From assembly GCA_000440235.1 (NCBI GenBank), contig ALKQ01000054.1, forward strand, positions 1 to 60,872: a stretch of 60,872 nucleotides of DNA, written 5' to 3'. The DNA is from Streptococcus suis 10581 (GTDB lineage Bacteria > Bacillota > Bacilli > Lactobacillales > Streptococcaceae). The translations under genes were made by a program, and so were the position numbers. The notes under the pieces are model-generated. The model was not told where the DNA came from, ran no database searches, and worked only from the letters and a program-made list of their open reading frames with translations. Of the stretch, positions 39,536-49,013 are shown one piece after another (the first letter of the stretch is position 1; each line of letters opens with the position of its first letter).

Positions 39536-39656
39536 ACTCGCCTCCTATTCCTTTAATTGTAACACAATTGAAAGAAAAAAATGTTTTTCCGAAATTTTCA
39601 TACTTGTCTCTTGTTCGTTTTTCGATAAAATTCTTGGCAAGATTTGTCTGAACATA

Positions 39657-39685
39657 CTGACAATTTCATATCATTCTGCTATAAT
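39657..39685 (+). promoter_or_regulatory. Aspartokinase promoter
   Basis: CTGACA (39657-39662), 17 bp, perfect TATAAT (39680-39685). The leader is only about 20 nt, so there is no room for a lysine riboswitch after it. Confidence 0.78.
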
Positions 39686-39711
39686 AGAAAAAAATATCCA
39701 AGGAGATAAGA

Positions 39712-41067
39712 ATGAAAGTTATTAAATTTGGGGGAAGCTCACTTGCTTCAGCTGGACAGTTAGAAAAAGTTTTCAATATTGTTCAATCTGATTCAGAACG
39801 TCGCTTTGTTGTGGTGTCTGCACCTGGAAAACGCAATGCCGAGGATACTAAAGTTACCGATGCGTTGATTAAATATTATAAAGAATATGTTAACGGAAAA
39901 GATGTGACTGCCAGTCAAGAATGGATCATCAACCGTTATCAGGCAATGGTTGACGAACTTGGTTTCACAGCTAACAGCATGAAGAAAATCGCAGACAGCA
40001 TCATCTCTTTGGCCAGCCTACCAATTGATGATAACGAATTCCTTTACGACGCATTCTTAGCAGCTGGTGAAGATAATAACGCCAAATTGATTGCCGAATA
40101 TTTTACCCACAGAGGATTGCCTGCACGCTATGTCCATCCTAAAAAAGCTGGTATTATTGTCAGCTCCGAACCAGGAAATGCTCGCATTTTGCCTTCAAGT
40201 TATGACAAAATCGAAGAGCTTCGTGATACAGATGAAGTACTCATTATTCCAGGATTCTTCGGTGTAACTGTTGATAACCAGATTTGTACCTTCTCACGAG
40301 GTGGATCGGATATTACAGGTTCCATCATTGCCGCCGGGGTCAAGGCTGACCTCTATGAAAACTTTACAGATGTCGATGGTATTTTTGCAGCCCATCCTGG
40401 TATCATTAAAAATCCACATTCAATCAAAGAATTGACCTATCGTGAAATGCGAGAATTAGCTTATGCAGGTTTCTCCGTCCTCCACGATGAAGCCCTCCTT
40501 CCTGCCTATCGCGGACGAATTCCATTGGTTATCAAAAACACCAATAACCCAACTCACCCTGGTACCCAAATTGTACACAAACATACCGAGCAAACAGTTC
40601 CTGTTGTCGGTATTGCTGCAGACGATGGTTTTGTCAGCATTAACTTGTCTAAATACTTGATGAACCGTGAAGTTGGTTTTGGTCGCAAGGTGTTGCAAAT
40701 TCTCGAAGATCTCAATATTCGCTGGGAGCACATGCCGACCGGTATTGACGATTTATCCATCGTAGTCCGTGAGCGTGAATTGACTCCTATTAAAGAAGAA
40801 GAGATCCTTCGTCAACTCAATACGAAAATGGAAGTTGACAAGGCCGAAATCGAACATGGTTTATCTATTATCATGATTGTTGGTGAAAATATGAAGAGCC
40901 ATGTCGGTGTAACAGCTACCGCTACCACTGCCCTCTCTAAACAAAATGTCAACTTGGCAATGATTTCACAGGGAGCCAGTGAAGTTTCTGTTATGTTCGT
41001 TGTCAAAACCGAAGAAAAGAAACGCGCCCTGCACGCACTCTATGAAGCTTTTTTTAACGAGCAATAA
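39712..41067 (+). CDS. lysC: Aspartate kinase
   Basis: A 451-aa monofunctional aspartokinase, first step to lysine, threonine and methionine. It begins MKVIKFGGSSLASAGQ (KFGGTS-type nucleotide motif), has FSRGGSDITGSIIA and the aspartate site near 200-230, and two C-terminal ACT domains for amino-acid feedback (from about 310). Length fits the long single-polypeptide type. CCAAGGAGATAAGA precedes the ATG. Whether it responds to threonine, lysine or methionine cannot be read here. Confidence 0.93.
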   Translation: MKVIKFGGSSLASAGQLEKVFNIVQSDSERRFVVVSAPGKRNAEDTKVTDALIKYYKEYVNGKDVTASQEWIINRYQAMVDELGFTANSMKKIADSIISLASLPIDDNEFLYDAFLAAGEDNNAKLIAEYFTHRGLPARYVHPKKAGIIVSSEPGNARILPSSYDKIEELRDTDEVLIIPGFFGVTVDNQICTFSRGGSDITGSIIAAGVKADLYENFTDVDGIFAAHPGIIKNPHSIKELTYREMRELAYAGFSVLHDEALLPAYRGRIPLVIKNTNNPTHPGTQIVHKHTEQTVPVVGIAADDGFVSINLSKYLMNREVGFGRKVLQILEDLNIRWEHMPTGIDDLSIVVRERELTPIKEEEILRQLNTKMEVDKAEIEHGLSIIMIVGENMKSHVGVTATATTALSKQNVNLAMISQGASEVSVMFVVKTEEKKRALHALYEAFFNEQ

Positions 41068-41096
41068 TCACAACGAGGTCGGTCAGTTCCCTCTTC

Positions 41097-41190
41097 ATAC
41101 TCTTCGAAAATCAAAACAGATGTTGTTGACTTGATTTGATGAGTGTCAAGCTCCATTGGAGCTAGTCTGATTTTAATTTTCATTGAGTAC
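41097..41190. repeat. BOX-like repeat (copy 1)
   Basis: Starts TACTCTTCGAAAATCAAA and ends ATTTTCATTGAGTA, the characteristic boxA/boxC ends of streptococcal BOX elements. The interior has a CTCCATTGGAG stem. It lies 30 bp past the aspartokinase stop. Confidence 0.75.
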
Positions 41191-41210
41191 CAATTAAAAT
41201 TTGAATAAAC

Positions 41211-41262
41211 AAAAATAGCTTAGAATCAACGTTTCTGACGATGCAATTCTAAGCTATTTTTT
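41211..41262 (+). terminator. Terminator of aspartokinase transcription
   Basis: AAAATAGCTTAGAAT and ATTCTAAGCTATTTT form a 15-bp stem around an 18-nt loop, followed by TTA. It lies between two BOX-like repeats. Confidence 0.8.
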
Positions 41263-41369
41263 ATACTCAATGAAAATCAAAAGTAGCCTAGGAAACGAAG
41301 TCCAAGATAGAACTGGAGTTCATCAAGGCAAGTTGACAACGGATAATTTTGATTTTCGAAGAGTATTAG
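41263..41369. repeat. BOX-like repeat (copy 2, opposite orientation)
   Basis: Begins ATACTCAATGAAAATCAAAA and ends TTTTGATTTTCGAAGAGTAT, the same ends as copy 1 reversed. With copy 1 it forms a large inverted pair around the terminator. Confidence 0.75.
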
Positions 41370-41388
41370 ACTTTTTGACCAGCCTCAT

Positions 41389-42038
41389 TATAGTCTTTTA
41401 GTTTACTTTTAGTACTCGTTCCAACTATCTGGGAGATAGTTGGAGACTGGGGACAAAGTGAGCGATGTTCACATCAAAAGCCACAGGCATAACTCAATGC
41501 TTTTTATTTCTAGGTGACCAGCTGATGTACTTTGCTTCTTTGTTTTCAGGCTCAGGTACGAATAGTCCACTGGACTATTCGTATCCCCCAGATTGCTTGC
41601 AAAGCAAGTCACTTTTACAAAATCAGGCAAGGCGTGTTCAAACAATCCAGTGGAGTGTTTGAAGTTGGAAATAGAGGCTGGGCAAAAAGCCCAGGACCAC
41701 TACTCAGAGTTCGTGTCAACATCTCAGCGCAGTGGTTGATTGAGTTTAACAGTCCAGTGGACTGTGTTAAAGGTTGGAGATAAGATTTGCGAAGCAAATG
41801 TTTTACACTCCAAATCTGTCCTCTACGACTGATGCGAACAGAGCTCGCCTTATCTCCAACCTCAAACTGTCTCCCAGACAGTTTGAGCTGTACGGGGGTG
41901 GAGTGAAACAGTCTGGGAATAGACTGTTTCAGCTCAACAAATAGAAATAAAGACTTGTTGACGAACGCTTTTTTAATTAGTCGAGTTCTTTCCAACTCTC
42001 CTTACGTCGAAGTAATAAAAGTCAACTAAATGACGATA
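41389..42038. repeat. Composite hairpin-rich mobile-like element (650 bp)
   Basis: Ends TATAGTCTTTTAGTTTACTT and (reversed) TATCGTCATTTAGTTGACTT equal those of the 156-bp element at 29397, in opposite orientation. The interior has no credible gene but a chain of hairpins: 41421-41443, 41558-41582, 41637-41663, 41678-41694, 41745-41771, 41861-41887, 41904-41931. GGTTGGAGATAAG (41772-41784) also pairs perfectly with CTTATCTCCAACC (41849-41861). A related 280-bp segment interrupts the pseudogene at 46583. The gap to alr (42039-42134) holds nothing recognisable. Confidence 0.8.
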
Positions 42039-42134
42039 TTTGTATTATAGACAATATCTAGGCAACACTTCTCTAATATTTTAGCCTTCTATTCTAGTGA
42101 AAGAGGCGGATTATCGTCACTTTTACTATCGCTG

Positions 42135-43238
42135 TTATTCAAAAATTCGAGGTAGGCGATCTGTCAAAAGACAAACCACCTCGTAATTTATGGTTCCGAT
42201 GCGATCAGCCCACTCCTGAACAGAGATCGTTTTATCTCCATCTTGACCGATTAGGGTGACTTTTTGACCAAGTGGATAAGCATGCGGTAAGCGAATGGTG
42301 ATCTGGTCCATCGAAATACGCCCTACAATTTCACAGGCTTGCCCATCGACTAAGACTGATAAGCCTTGTAAGCTTCGGACGAGACCATCTGCATATCCTA
42401 TCGGAACGGTCGCAATCCATTCTGAATCGGCGCTGTGATAAGTAGCTCCGTAGCCAATTGTTGTGTCAGCTTCAACCTGCTTTACATGAACAATTTCAGA
42501 TACGAGAGATAAGGCTGGTTGAACATCAAACGGGAGTTCTAGCACTCGTCCACTTGGATTAAGTCCATAAAGAATGTTTCCCAAACGAACCAGGTTAAAT
42601 ACTGTATCAGCATGCCAGATGCTTGTTGCTGAATTGCTGGCATGAATCCAGCGCGGAGTAATTGGTAGAACATCCAAAAATTCTTTAAAAACAGACAGTT
42701 GACTCTCGAAGTGCACCTGATCAACCTCATCCGCAGTGGCAAAATGAGTATAAACTCCTTCGATGTCATACTCTAATTCTTCAAGGATAGCAATCGCTTG
42801 TAGCAAATCGGCTATTTTTCTAAAACCAATCCGCCCCATACCTGTATCTAGCTTAAGATGAACAGTTAGACCAGATAAATCAGCCTCTAAGTCTTTTGCA
42901 TCTTGCAGCCAGTCCAGACTGGCAACTGTCACACTGATATTGAGTTGATGAGCTACTGGCAAAAAACGTACAGGAACCACTCCTAAAATCAAGATAGGGT
43001 GCTCAATACCTGCTTTACGTAACTCTAATGCTTCATCCAAATTCGAAACACAAAAACCAGCTGCTTGACTGGATAACTTTTTCGCTACCGCAACAGCTCC
43101 ATGACCATAAGCATTCGCCTTAACAACAGCAAATGCTTCAGTCTTAGGGGGTAAGTTGGTCATTACTTGCTCGAAATTTTCCGCAATCGCATCTAAGTTA
43201 ACCCGAATTTGCGTGGGTCGATGTTCACTTTCAATCAT
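42135..43238 (-). CDS. alr: Alanine racemase
   Basis: A 367-aa PLP enzyme that makes D-alanine for peptidoglycan. The PLP lysine is in [13 protein letters not shown] (about residue 40) and the second catalytic Tyr in IGYGATYHS (about 267). Barrel and C-terminal beta domain are both present. Its start overlaps the acpS stop by 8 nt. Confidence 0.96.
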   Translation of the reverse strand: MIESEHRPTQIRVNLDAIAENFEQVMTNLPPKTEAFAVVKANAYGHGAVAVAKKLSSQAAGFCVSNLDEALELRKAGIEHPILILGVVPVRFLPVAHQLNISVTVASLDWLQDAKDLEADLSGLTVHLKLDTGMGRIGFRKIADLLQAIAILEELEYDIEGVYTHFATADEVDQVHFESQLSVFKEFLDVLPITPRWIHASNSATSIWHADTVFNLVRLGNILYGLNPSGRVLELPFDVQPALSLVSEIVHVKQVEADTTIGYGATYHSADSEWIATVPIGYADGLVRSLQGLSVLVDGQACEIVGRISMDQITIRLPHAYPLGQKVTLIGQDGDKTISVQEWADRIGTINYEVVCLLTDRLPRIFE

Positions 43239-43590
43239 CTTTCTCCTCCAAAATCACACTAGCTTGTACAAAATTTCCTGAATGGCTAATGCTGAGCCAA
43301 ATATTCCCATCAAAGGGACTCTTCGTCACATAGGGAACTCCTTTGCTGGTATTCAGAATTTCAATATCATGAAATCCTATCTTACCAATGCCTGTTCCCA
43401 AGGCCTTGGTCAGTGCTTCTTTGGCTGACCAACGTCCAGCTAAATATTCTAACTGACGGCGACCGGACAGACTTTGATACCGTTCAAATTCTTTCTCTGT
43501 GAGAATCTTTTGGGGAAACCCTTGGTGTTTGATTCTGGCACTTTCAATCGCCTCCATCTCCTGAAGGTCAATGCCATGTCCTACTATCAT
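43231..43590 (-). CDS. acpS: Holo-ACP synthase
   Basis: A 119-aa phosphopantetheinyl transferase that activates AcpP. Metal-binding D8 is in [11 protein letters not shown] and the E of [13 protein letters not shown] (about residue 58) completes the site. It sits between secA and alr, as in many streptococci, and overlaps alr. Confidence 0.96.
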   Translation of the reverse strand: MIVGHGIDLQEMEAIESARIKHQGFPQKILTEKEFERYQSLSGRRQLEYLAGRWSAKEALTKALGTGIGKIGFHDIEILNTSKGVPYVTKSPFDGNIWLSISHSGNFVQASVILEEKDD

Positions 43591-43663
43591 TAATCGGTCT
43601 CCTTTTGCATAGTCATTTCATTTATTAAAATAAACGAACTGACTCTAGTGACTTGTCTAAAAA

Positions 43664-43693
43664 TTGCAAAAGGACTGGACAGCCGTCCAGTCC
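43664..43693 (-). terminator. Terminator of secA
   Basis: Minus strand GGACTGGAC, loop GGCT, GTCCAGTCC followed by TTTTGC. It lies 11 bp past the secA stop. Confidence 0.8.
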
Positions 43694-43704
43694 ACGCGTC
43701 ATTC

Positions 43705-46230
43705 CTATTTACGGCCGTGACAATTTTTAAATTTCTTACCAGACTGGCATGGGCATGGATCGTTACGATCAACACCTTCAAAAGATACATTCTCCTGAAT
43801 TGCATGCGATTGGTTCGGCATAATATTCTTAACAGCGGTCGTATGTGCTTCTTGACTTGTACGCTCACGCTCAATATTGTCATGAATTTGCGCCTTCATC
43901 ATCAAGCGGGTTACTTCAAACTCGATAGCCCCAATCATATCGTTGAACATAGTAAATGCTTCTGATTGATATTCAACGATTGGATTGTTTTGAGCGTATC
44001 CACGAAGACTGACTGCATTACGCAATTGATCCAAGGCATCAATATGGTCTGTCCATTTGTTATCCACAACACGAAGGATAAGAACTTTCTGGAATTCGCG
44101 TACACGTTCTTCATCGCGTAATTTTTTCACTTGCGAATCATAGACTCTCAAAGCACGTTCATAGAGCTCTTCGACAATCTCTTTCTGATTCATTGCTTCA
44201 AAAGTAGCTTTACTCAAGGTATCATCGTCAACAAGATTTGCATGCGCAAATTTGATAATTCCATCAATAGCTTCATCTTTCGAACCAAGGAAGTGACCAG
44301 CAACTTGGCGTTCAATCGTCCGTTTCATCATCGCTTTGATTTCAGGAGCCAAATCACGGTTAGCAGTAATAACATCCTGGCGTTGGCGATAGATGATTTC
44401 ACGTTGCTCACGCATCACATCGTCATATTGAAGGACTTGTTTACGTGAATCGTAGTTGTTCCCTTCCACACGCTTCTGAGCAGATTCAACTTGACGTGTC
44501 AACATTTTAGACTTGATGACGGACTCTTCTTCTGTTAGATTCATACGCTCCATAAATACTTTGATGCGTTCTGAACCAAAGCGTTTCATCAAGTCATCTT
44601 CGAGAGATAGATAGAATTGTGATTCACCTGGGTCACCTTGACGACCTGAACGTCCACGAAGCTGGTTATCAATACGACGACTTTCATGGCGCTCAGTACC
44701 AATAACACATAGCCCACCAAGTTCACGTACCCCTGGACCTAACTTAATATCGGTACCGCGTCCCGCCATGTTGGTCGCAATAGTGACCGCACCACGCTGA
44801 CCAGCATTCATAATAATCTGTGCTTCACGATAGTGGTTTTTAGCATTCAATACTTCGTGAGGGACACCTGCAGCTACCAATTTTTGAGAAATCAAATCAG
44901 AAGTTTCAACCGCAACTGTACCGACCAAGACAGGTTGCCCTTTCTCATAGCGTCTCTTCACATCAGCAATAACGGCATTGAATTTGTATTCTAGACTTGG
45001 ATAGAGTAAATCTTCGTGGTCAACACGCGCGATTGGGCGGTTGGTTGGGATTGGTACAACACGGATGTTGTAGATTTCACGGAATTCTTCCTCTTCTGTT
45101 TTACCAGTACCCGTCATCCCTGATAATTTTTTATACATACGGAAAAGGTTTTGGTAGGTAATAGAGGCACTTGTCTTAGACTCGTTTTGAACCGGTACAC
45201 CTTCCTTAGCTTCGATGGCTTGGTGAAGTCCATCAGAATAACGACGACCTTCCATCGTACGACCTGTAAATGGATCGATAATCATGACCTCTTGGTCTTC
45301 ATTGACCAGATAGTCAATATCATAGGTCATAATGTAGTTGGCACGAAGTGCATTATCCAAGAAATGGGTAATGGCTACATTTTCAATATCGTAGAGGTTA
45401 TCTAACTTGAAGAACTTCTCTGCTTTGTCAATACCTGAATCAGACAGACCAATCGTTTTAGATGGAATGTCAATGATGTAATCTTCTGTTGTCAAAGATT
45501 TAACAAGATTATCTGCCAAGAAATACAACTGGTTTGTTTCAGAACCTTGTGCACCAGATACAATCAACGGCGTACGAGCTTCGTCAATCAAGATTGAGTC
45601 AACTTCATCGACCAAGGCATAATTGAGAGGACGTTGAACCATGTCTTCTGCGCGAACAACCATATTGTCTCGGAGGTAGTCAAAACCAATCTCTGAGTTG
45701 GTCGAATAAGTAATATCGCAGTTATAGGCCTCACGTTTTTCCAAGGGTGATTTAGCAGCTAAGTTGATACCAACTGATAGACCAAGCCATGAATACAATT
45801 CACCCATTTCAGTCGCATCACGAGTAGAAAGATACTCGTTAACCGTCACTACGTGAACACCTTGACCAGACAAGGCATTCAAATAAACAGGCATCGTTGC
45901 AGTCAGAGTTTTTCCTTCACCTGTACGCATTTCTGGAACGTCACCGTTGTGAAGAACGATTCCTCCCATAACCTGAACCTTGTAGGGATAGAGGCCCAAT
46001 ACGCGACGAGCTCCTTCACGGACTACCGCATAAGCTTCGTACAAAAGATCGTCGAGGGATTCACCGTTATTGTAGCGCTCCTTAAATTCTGCTGTCTTAG
46101 CTTGCAACTGTTCATCAGTCAACGCTTCCATTTCATCGGCATACGAGAAGACCTTGTCTGCCATTTTCTCAAGTTTTCTTAGCTCTCCCTTATCATTTTC
46201 AATGAGAGAACGAAGTACATTTGTTACCAT
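43705..46230 (-). CDS. secA: Preprotein translocase ATPase SecA
   Basis: An essential motor of the general secretion pathway, 841 aa from ATG 46230. I choose this start because AGGA lies 8 nt upstream; ATG 46239 in frame has none. Walker A is [11 protein letters not shown] (about 100-110), Walker [18 protein letters not shown], helicase motif GRGTDIKLG, and the tail ends with the zinc motif [13 protein letters not shown]. This appears to be the housekeeping SecA; nothing suggests the accessory SecA2. Confidence 0.97.
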   Translation of the reverse strand: MVTNVLRSLIENDKGELRKLEKMADKVFSYADEMEALTDEQLQAKTAEFKERYNNGESLDDLLYEAYAVVREGARRVLGLYPYKVQVMGGIVLHNGDVPEMRTGEGKTLTATMPVYLNALSGQGVHVVTVNEYLSTRDATEMGELYSWLGLSVGINLAAKSPLEKREAYNCDITYSTNSEIGFDYLRDNMVVRAEDMVQRPLNYALVDEVDSILIDEARTPLIVSGAQGSETNQLYFLADNLVKSLTTEDYIIDIPSKTIGLSDSGIDKAEKFFKLDNLYDIENVAITHFLDNALRANYIMTYDIDYLVNEDQEVMIIDPFTGRTMEGRRYSDGLHQAIEAKEGVPVQNESKTSASITYQNLFRMYKKLSGMTGTGKTEEEEFREIYNIRVVPIPTNRPIARVDHEDLLYPSLEYKFNAVIADVKRRYEKGQPVLVGTVAVETSDLISQKLVAAGVPHEVLNAKNHYREAQIIMNAGQRGAVTIATNMAGRGTDIKLGPGVRELGGLCVIGTERHESRRIDNQLRGRSGRQGDPGESQFYLSLEDDLMKRFGSERIKVFMERMNLTEEESVIKSKMLTRQVESAQKRVEGNNYDSRKQVLQYDDVMREQREIIYRQRQDVITANRDLAPEIKAMMKRTIERQVAGHFLGSKDEAIDGIIKFAHANLVDDDTLSKATFEAMNQKEIVEELYERALRVYDSQVKKLRDEERVREFQKVLILRVVDNKWTDHIDALDQLRNAVSLRGYAQNNPIVEYQSEAFTMFNDMIGAIEFEVTRLMMKAQIHDNIERERTSQEAHTTAVKNIMPNQSHAIQENVSFEGVDRNDPCPCQSGKKFKNCHGRK

Positions 46231-46258
46231 ATCATTCATCCTATTTCAGTTTTAGTCA

Positions 46259-46287
46259 ATAATATATTGTAGCAGAAAACCAGTCAA
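46259..46287 (-). promoter_or_regulatory. secA promoter
   Basis: Minus strand -35 TTGACT (46282-46287), 17 bp, -10 TATTAT (46259-46264). The remaining 46288-46582 contains no gene; a leftward frame at about 46385-46455 encodes a hydrophobic stretch without a start codon. Confidence 0.6.
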
Positions 46288-46582
46288 TTTTCAAGGTTTG
46301 CCCCTAGGATACACAGTATTCTTAGATAAAAATACCATAAAACAAACAAATCTGGAAAAATTTCGACACAGTAATATTACATTGCTAAAAAGAACATGAT
46401 TAAGACACCAATTACTAAAATAAATACCAGGATACCATCCTCTATCTCTAGTAAAAATATACCATTTAAAATTTTAAAAAAATATGCACTATTGCCCCAA
46501 AAATGTGAACGATTTGGCATTTTTTCTTCGTACAAGTAGTATAATCTGATTGTACAAGTAAATATGTAAAAAGGAGAGGAAA

Positions 46583-47963
46583 ATATATACCAAGAAAATC
46601 ACTCTTAAACAACTAGCCATATCTAGTACTACAGTAGCCATAGTGAGTAGCCTATGGGGAAGCCAGCCTCCTATAGTTTACGCAAACGATGCATCGACGG
46701 TATCTGTTCAATATCAATATATTGCACAAGATGAACTAACAAGTTCAGAGAAGGATTCTGTCTTATCTAAGCTGAAAACTGTCTCACCTTCCAAAGAAAC
46801 AGCTACGGAGAATCAAACAATCTATCTCATCTACAAGACCGAACCTAAAAAAATATTTAGGATTCTTCCAGCTACAGGGGAGACTGGAATCAATTTATTA
46901 ACGATTGGAGGGGGACTTCTTCTAGTTCTAGGAGTAAGTTTGGTCGGAAAAGGCAAAAAGAAAGGGATTATTTCATCCATCTTTCTTCTGACCGCCACTG
47001 GTTCTATTCTACCTATCCAGAGCATCCAGGCTCTAGAAAGCAATTTACTTGCAGACTACAATCAGGTTCATCAGCTAAAAGTCGGAGACCAACTTCCTAA
47101 TCCAAGTAACATAAAGCAGTATCAGTATGTAGGCTATGTCACTGACAAGGATATAGGTCCGCAATCTACCGAAAATAAAGAGAGCTCCTCCACAACTGCA
47201 TCATCTCAGCAGCAAGATAGTACCGATAGTGCTATAAATAATGAAACCTTGCTCTTCAATCTAAAAAAATTAGATCCAACAAGCGACAACCAGCAACTAA
47301 AAAAGGCTGAGGCTGGGCAGAAAGCCCAAAGCCACTTCTCAGAGTTCGTGTCAACATCTCAGCGCAGTGGTTGATTGGCAGATTTGTTCGTGTTTCACAC
47401 TCCAAATCTGACCATTACGACTGATGCGAACAGAGTTCGCTTCATCTCCAACCTCCAACAGTCACTACTCTGACTGTTGAAGCTATGCGGGGGGTGGGAG
47501 TGAAACAGTCTGGGAATAGACTGTTTCAGCTCAACAACTTAAAACGAAAAATTGTTGACGAACTCTTCTATGAATGGTCGAGTTCTTTCCCAACCCCGCA
47601 GACCACAAATTGGCTAGTAGTAAAATGACCAGCCTTGTCCCCATGGCCGACAAAGCCATTATTTCTGATATACAGGGAAGAGAAGAAAGCATCAATACAC
47701 TCCTAGCTCACTTTGAAGATGGCAGCACCTTATTTTTCCCACTCCAATATACAGAAAGCAAAGATAAACGTGCTTACTACCAAGTAGCGGATTGGGGAGT
47801 TATTTATTCACCTTTCCAAACATTACAAGACTACTCTGACATTCTAGACAAGGTAGTTCCAAGCCTACAAGCGGTTGAATTTCGTTCTGAAAATATGTAT
47901 ACTGCTCTCTCCATTACAGAAAATCAAGAGCCTGATTATAGAACTAGTATTTTTACAGAATAA
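46583..47963 (+). pseudogene. Remnant of an M26/ZmpB-like surface metalloprotease gene
   Basis: After AAGGAGAGG the frame starts at ATA (46583) where ATG is expected, then YTKKITLKQLAISSTTVAIV as a signal peptide ending VYA-ND. Next are YQYIAQDELTSSEKDSVLSK, an N-terminal sorting-like motif LPATGETG with hydrophobic segment and KGKKKG, and a second hydrophobic segment. This early LPXTG layout is characteristic of streptococcal IgA1/Zmp proteases. The frame ends in an inserted repeat (47310-47590) and resumes at about 47590 (ASSKMTSLVPMADKAIISDI) to a stop at 47961-47963. No HEXXH domain remains. GTG 46643 could start a shorter product. Confidence 0.7.
47310..47590. repeat. Hairpin-rich repeat inserted in the protease remnant
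   Basis: From GAGGCTGGGCAGAAAGCCCA to GTCGAGTTCTTTCC it aligns with 41676-41996 of the composite element. Relative to that copy, the hairpin module at 41745-41771 and adjacent bases are absent, and the hairpin at 41861-41887 is replaced by CAACAGTC-8 nt-GACTGTTG (47456-47479). TGAAACAGTCT-6 nt-AGACTGTTTCA (47501-47528) is identical in both. Confidence 0.8.
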
Positions 47964-47964
47964 G

Positions 47965-48002
47965 AAAAAAGTTAGGGATTATTTCTAGTCCCTAACTTTT
48001 TA
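47965..48002. terminator. Bidirectional terminator between the protease remnant and scrK
   Basis: AAAAGTTAGGGA (47967-47978), loop, TCCCTAACTTTT (47989-48000): a 12-bp stem with A and T runs on both sides, serving both converging units. Confidence 0.88.
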
Positions 48003-48004
48003 TG

Positions 48005-48886
48005 TTACTTTTCTGATACCTGTTTTGCCAAAGCAAAGTTCCCAAGAGTTGCAGAACCATTTTCAGCAACAGCTGGCGTTACGATATATTCTTTGACATC
48101 TGGCGTTGGGAGATAATCGTTCATCAAACCGACAAACTTCTCACGTACACGATTAAGCATGTGCTCTTGAGCCATAACTCCTCCACCAAATACAATGACT
48201 TGCGGACGATAAAGCAAGGTTGCCTGTACTGCTGCCTGAGCAATATAATAGGCTTGAACATCCCACACTTCTGAATTAAGTTCAATTAATTCTCCGCGAA
48301 CACCTGTACGACCTTCAAGAGAAGGACCTGCAGCTAAGCCTTCCAAACACCCATTGTGGAATGGACACATTCCTTTAAATTCATGTTTTACATCGTAAGG
48401 ATGTAGGGAAACGTAAGTATGACCCGCTTCGGTATGACCCAAGCCACCGATAAACTCACCATTCTGAATAGCACCTGCACCAATACCTGTACCGATTGTA
48501 TAGTAAACTAAGCTCTTTACCCCTTTACGAACCAATGTTTCACCAAAAGCTGATGAATTCACATCTGTCGTGAAGTAGAATGGAATGTTAAATTCCTTAG
48601 CAATCAGACCAAGTAAATCAATATTTGACCAGTGTGGTTTTGGTGTCGAAGTGATATAACCATAAGTCTGTGAGTTTTGATCAATATCAATTGGACCGAA
48701 AGAACCTATCGCAATACCTGCCAAACGATCTTCATAGCGCTTGAAGAATTCAACCGTTCTCTCAATCGTTTCATAAGGAGTTGTCGTTGGAAATTGAGTT
48801 TTTTCAACAACTTGAAAGTTCTCATCACCTACTGCACAAACAAACTTTGTGCCACCAGCTTCTAAGCTACCATATAATTTTGTCAT
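48005..48886 (-). CDS. scrK: Fructokinase (ROK family)
   Basis: A 293-aa ATP-dependent kinase that phosphorylates the fructose released from sucrose-6-phosphate. It has LYGSLEAGGTKFVCAVG (phosphate loop), IGTGIGAGAIQNGEFIGGLGHTEAGH and the zinc motif H-x9-C-x2-H-x3-C (HEFKGMCPFHNGC). ATG 48886 follows TTGGAGACAATCAA; the longer frame from 48934 is unlikely. It lies downstream of scrA with a terminator and a TATAAT element (48917-48922 region) between. Confidence 0.93.
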   Translation of the reverse strand: MTKLYGSLEAGGTKFVCAVGDENFQVVEKTQFPTTTPYETIERTVEFFKRYEDRLAGIAIGSFGPIDIDQNSQTYGYITSTPKPHWSNIDLLGLIAKEFNIPFYFTTDVNSSAFGETLVRKGVKSLVYYTIGTGIGAGAIQNGEFIGGLGHTEAGHTYVSLHPYDVKHEFKGMCPFHNGCLEGLAAGPSLEGRTGVRGELIELNSEVWDVQAYYIAQAAVQATLLYRPQVIVFGGGVMAQEHMLNRVREKFVGLMNDYLPTPDVKEYIVTPAVAENGSATLGNFALAKQVSEK

Positions 48887-48940
48887 TTGATTGTCTCCAA
48901 AATTTTTATCACTTTTATTATAACATATAAGCAAACAGAA

Positions 48941-48965
48941 GAAAAAGGCTGAAAGCCTTTTTCTT
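48941..48965 (-). terminator. Terminator of scrA
   Basis: Minus strand AAAAAGGCT / AGCCTTTTT around a TTC-type loop, followed by TCTTC. It separates scrA from scrK. Confidence 0.65.
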
Positions 48966-49013
48966 GTTAATTATGTAGTAGAGGCAGACTCTACAAATCG
49001 ATTTTATATAAGA

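Noticed and set aside
39536..39711. A lysine riboswitch or T-box before the aspartokinase gene
   Set aside because: The TATAAT lies only about 27 bp from the ATG, leaving no room for such a leader.
41465..41995. Several 65-126-codon frames in the repeat region after aspartokinase
   Set aside because: They are made of hairpin arms and repeat blocks, differ between element copies, and have no initiation signals.
46385..46455. A leftward hydrophobic peptide frame (EIEDGILVFILVIGVLIMFF-like), possibly a small toxin
   Set aside because: No start codon or ribosome site exists in frame, and a stop lies close upstream in the only ATG-bearing frame.
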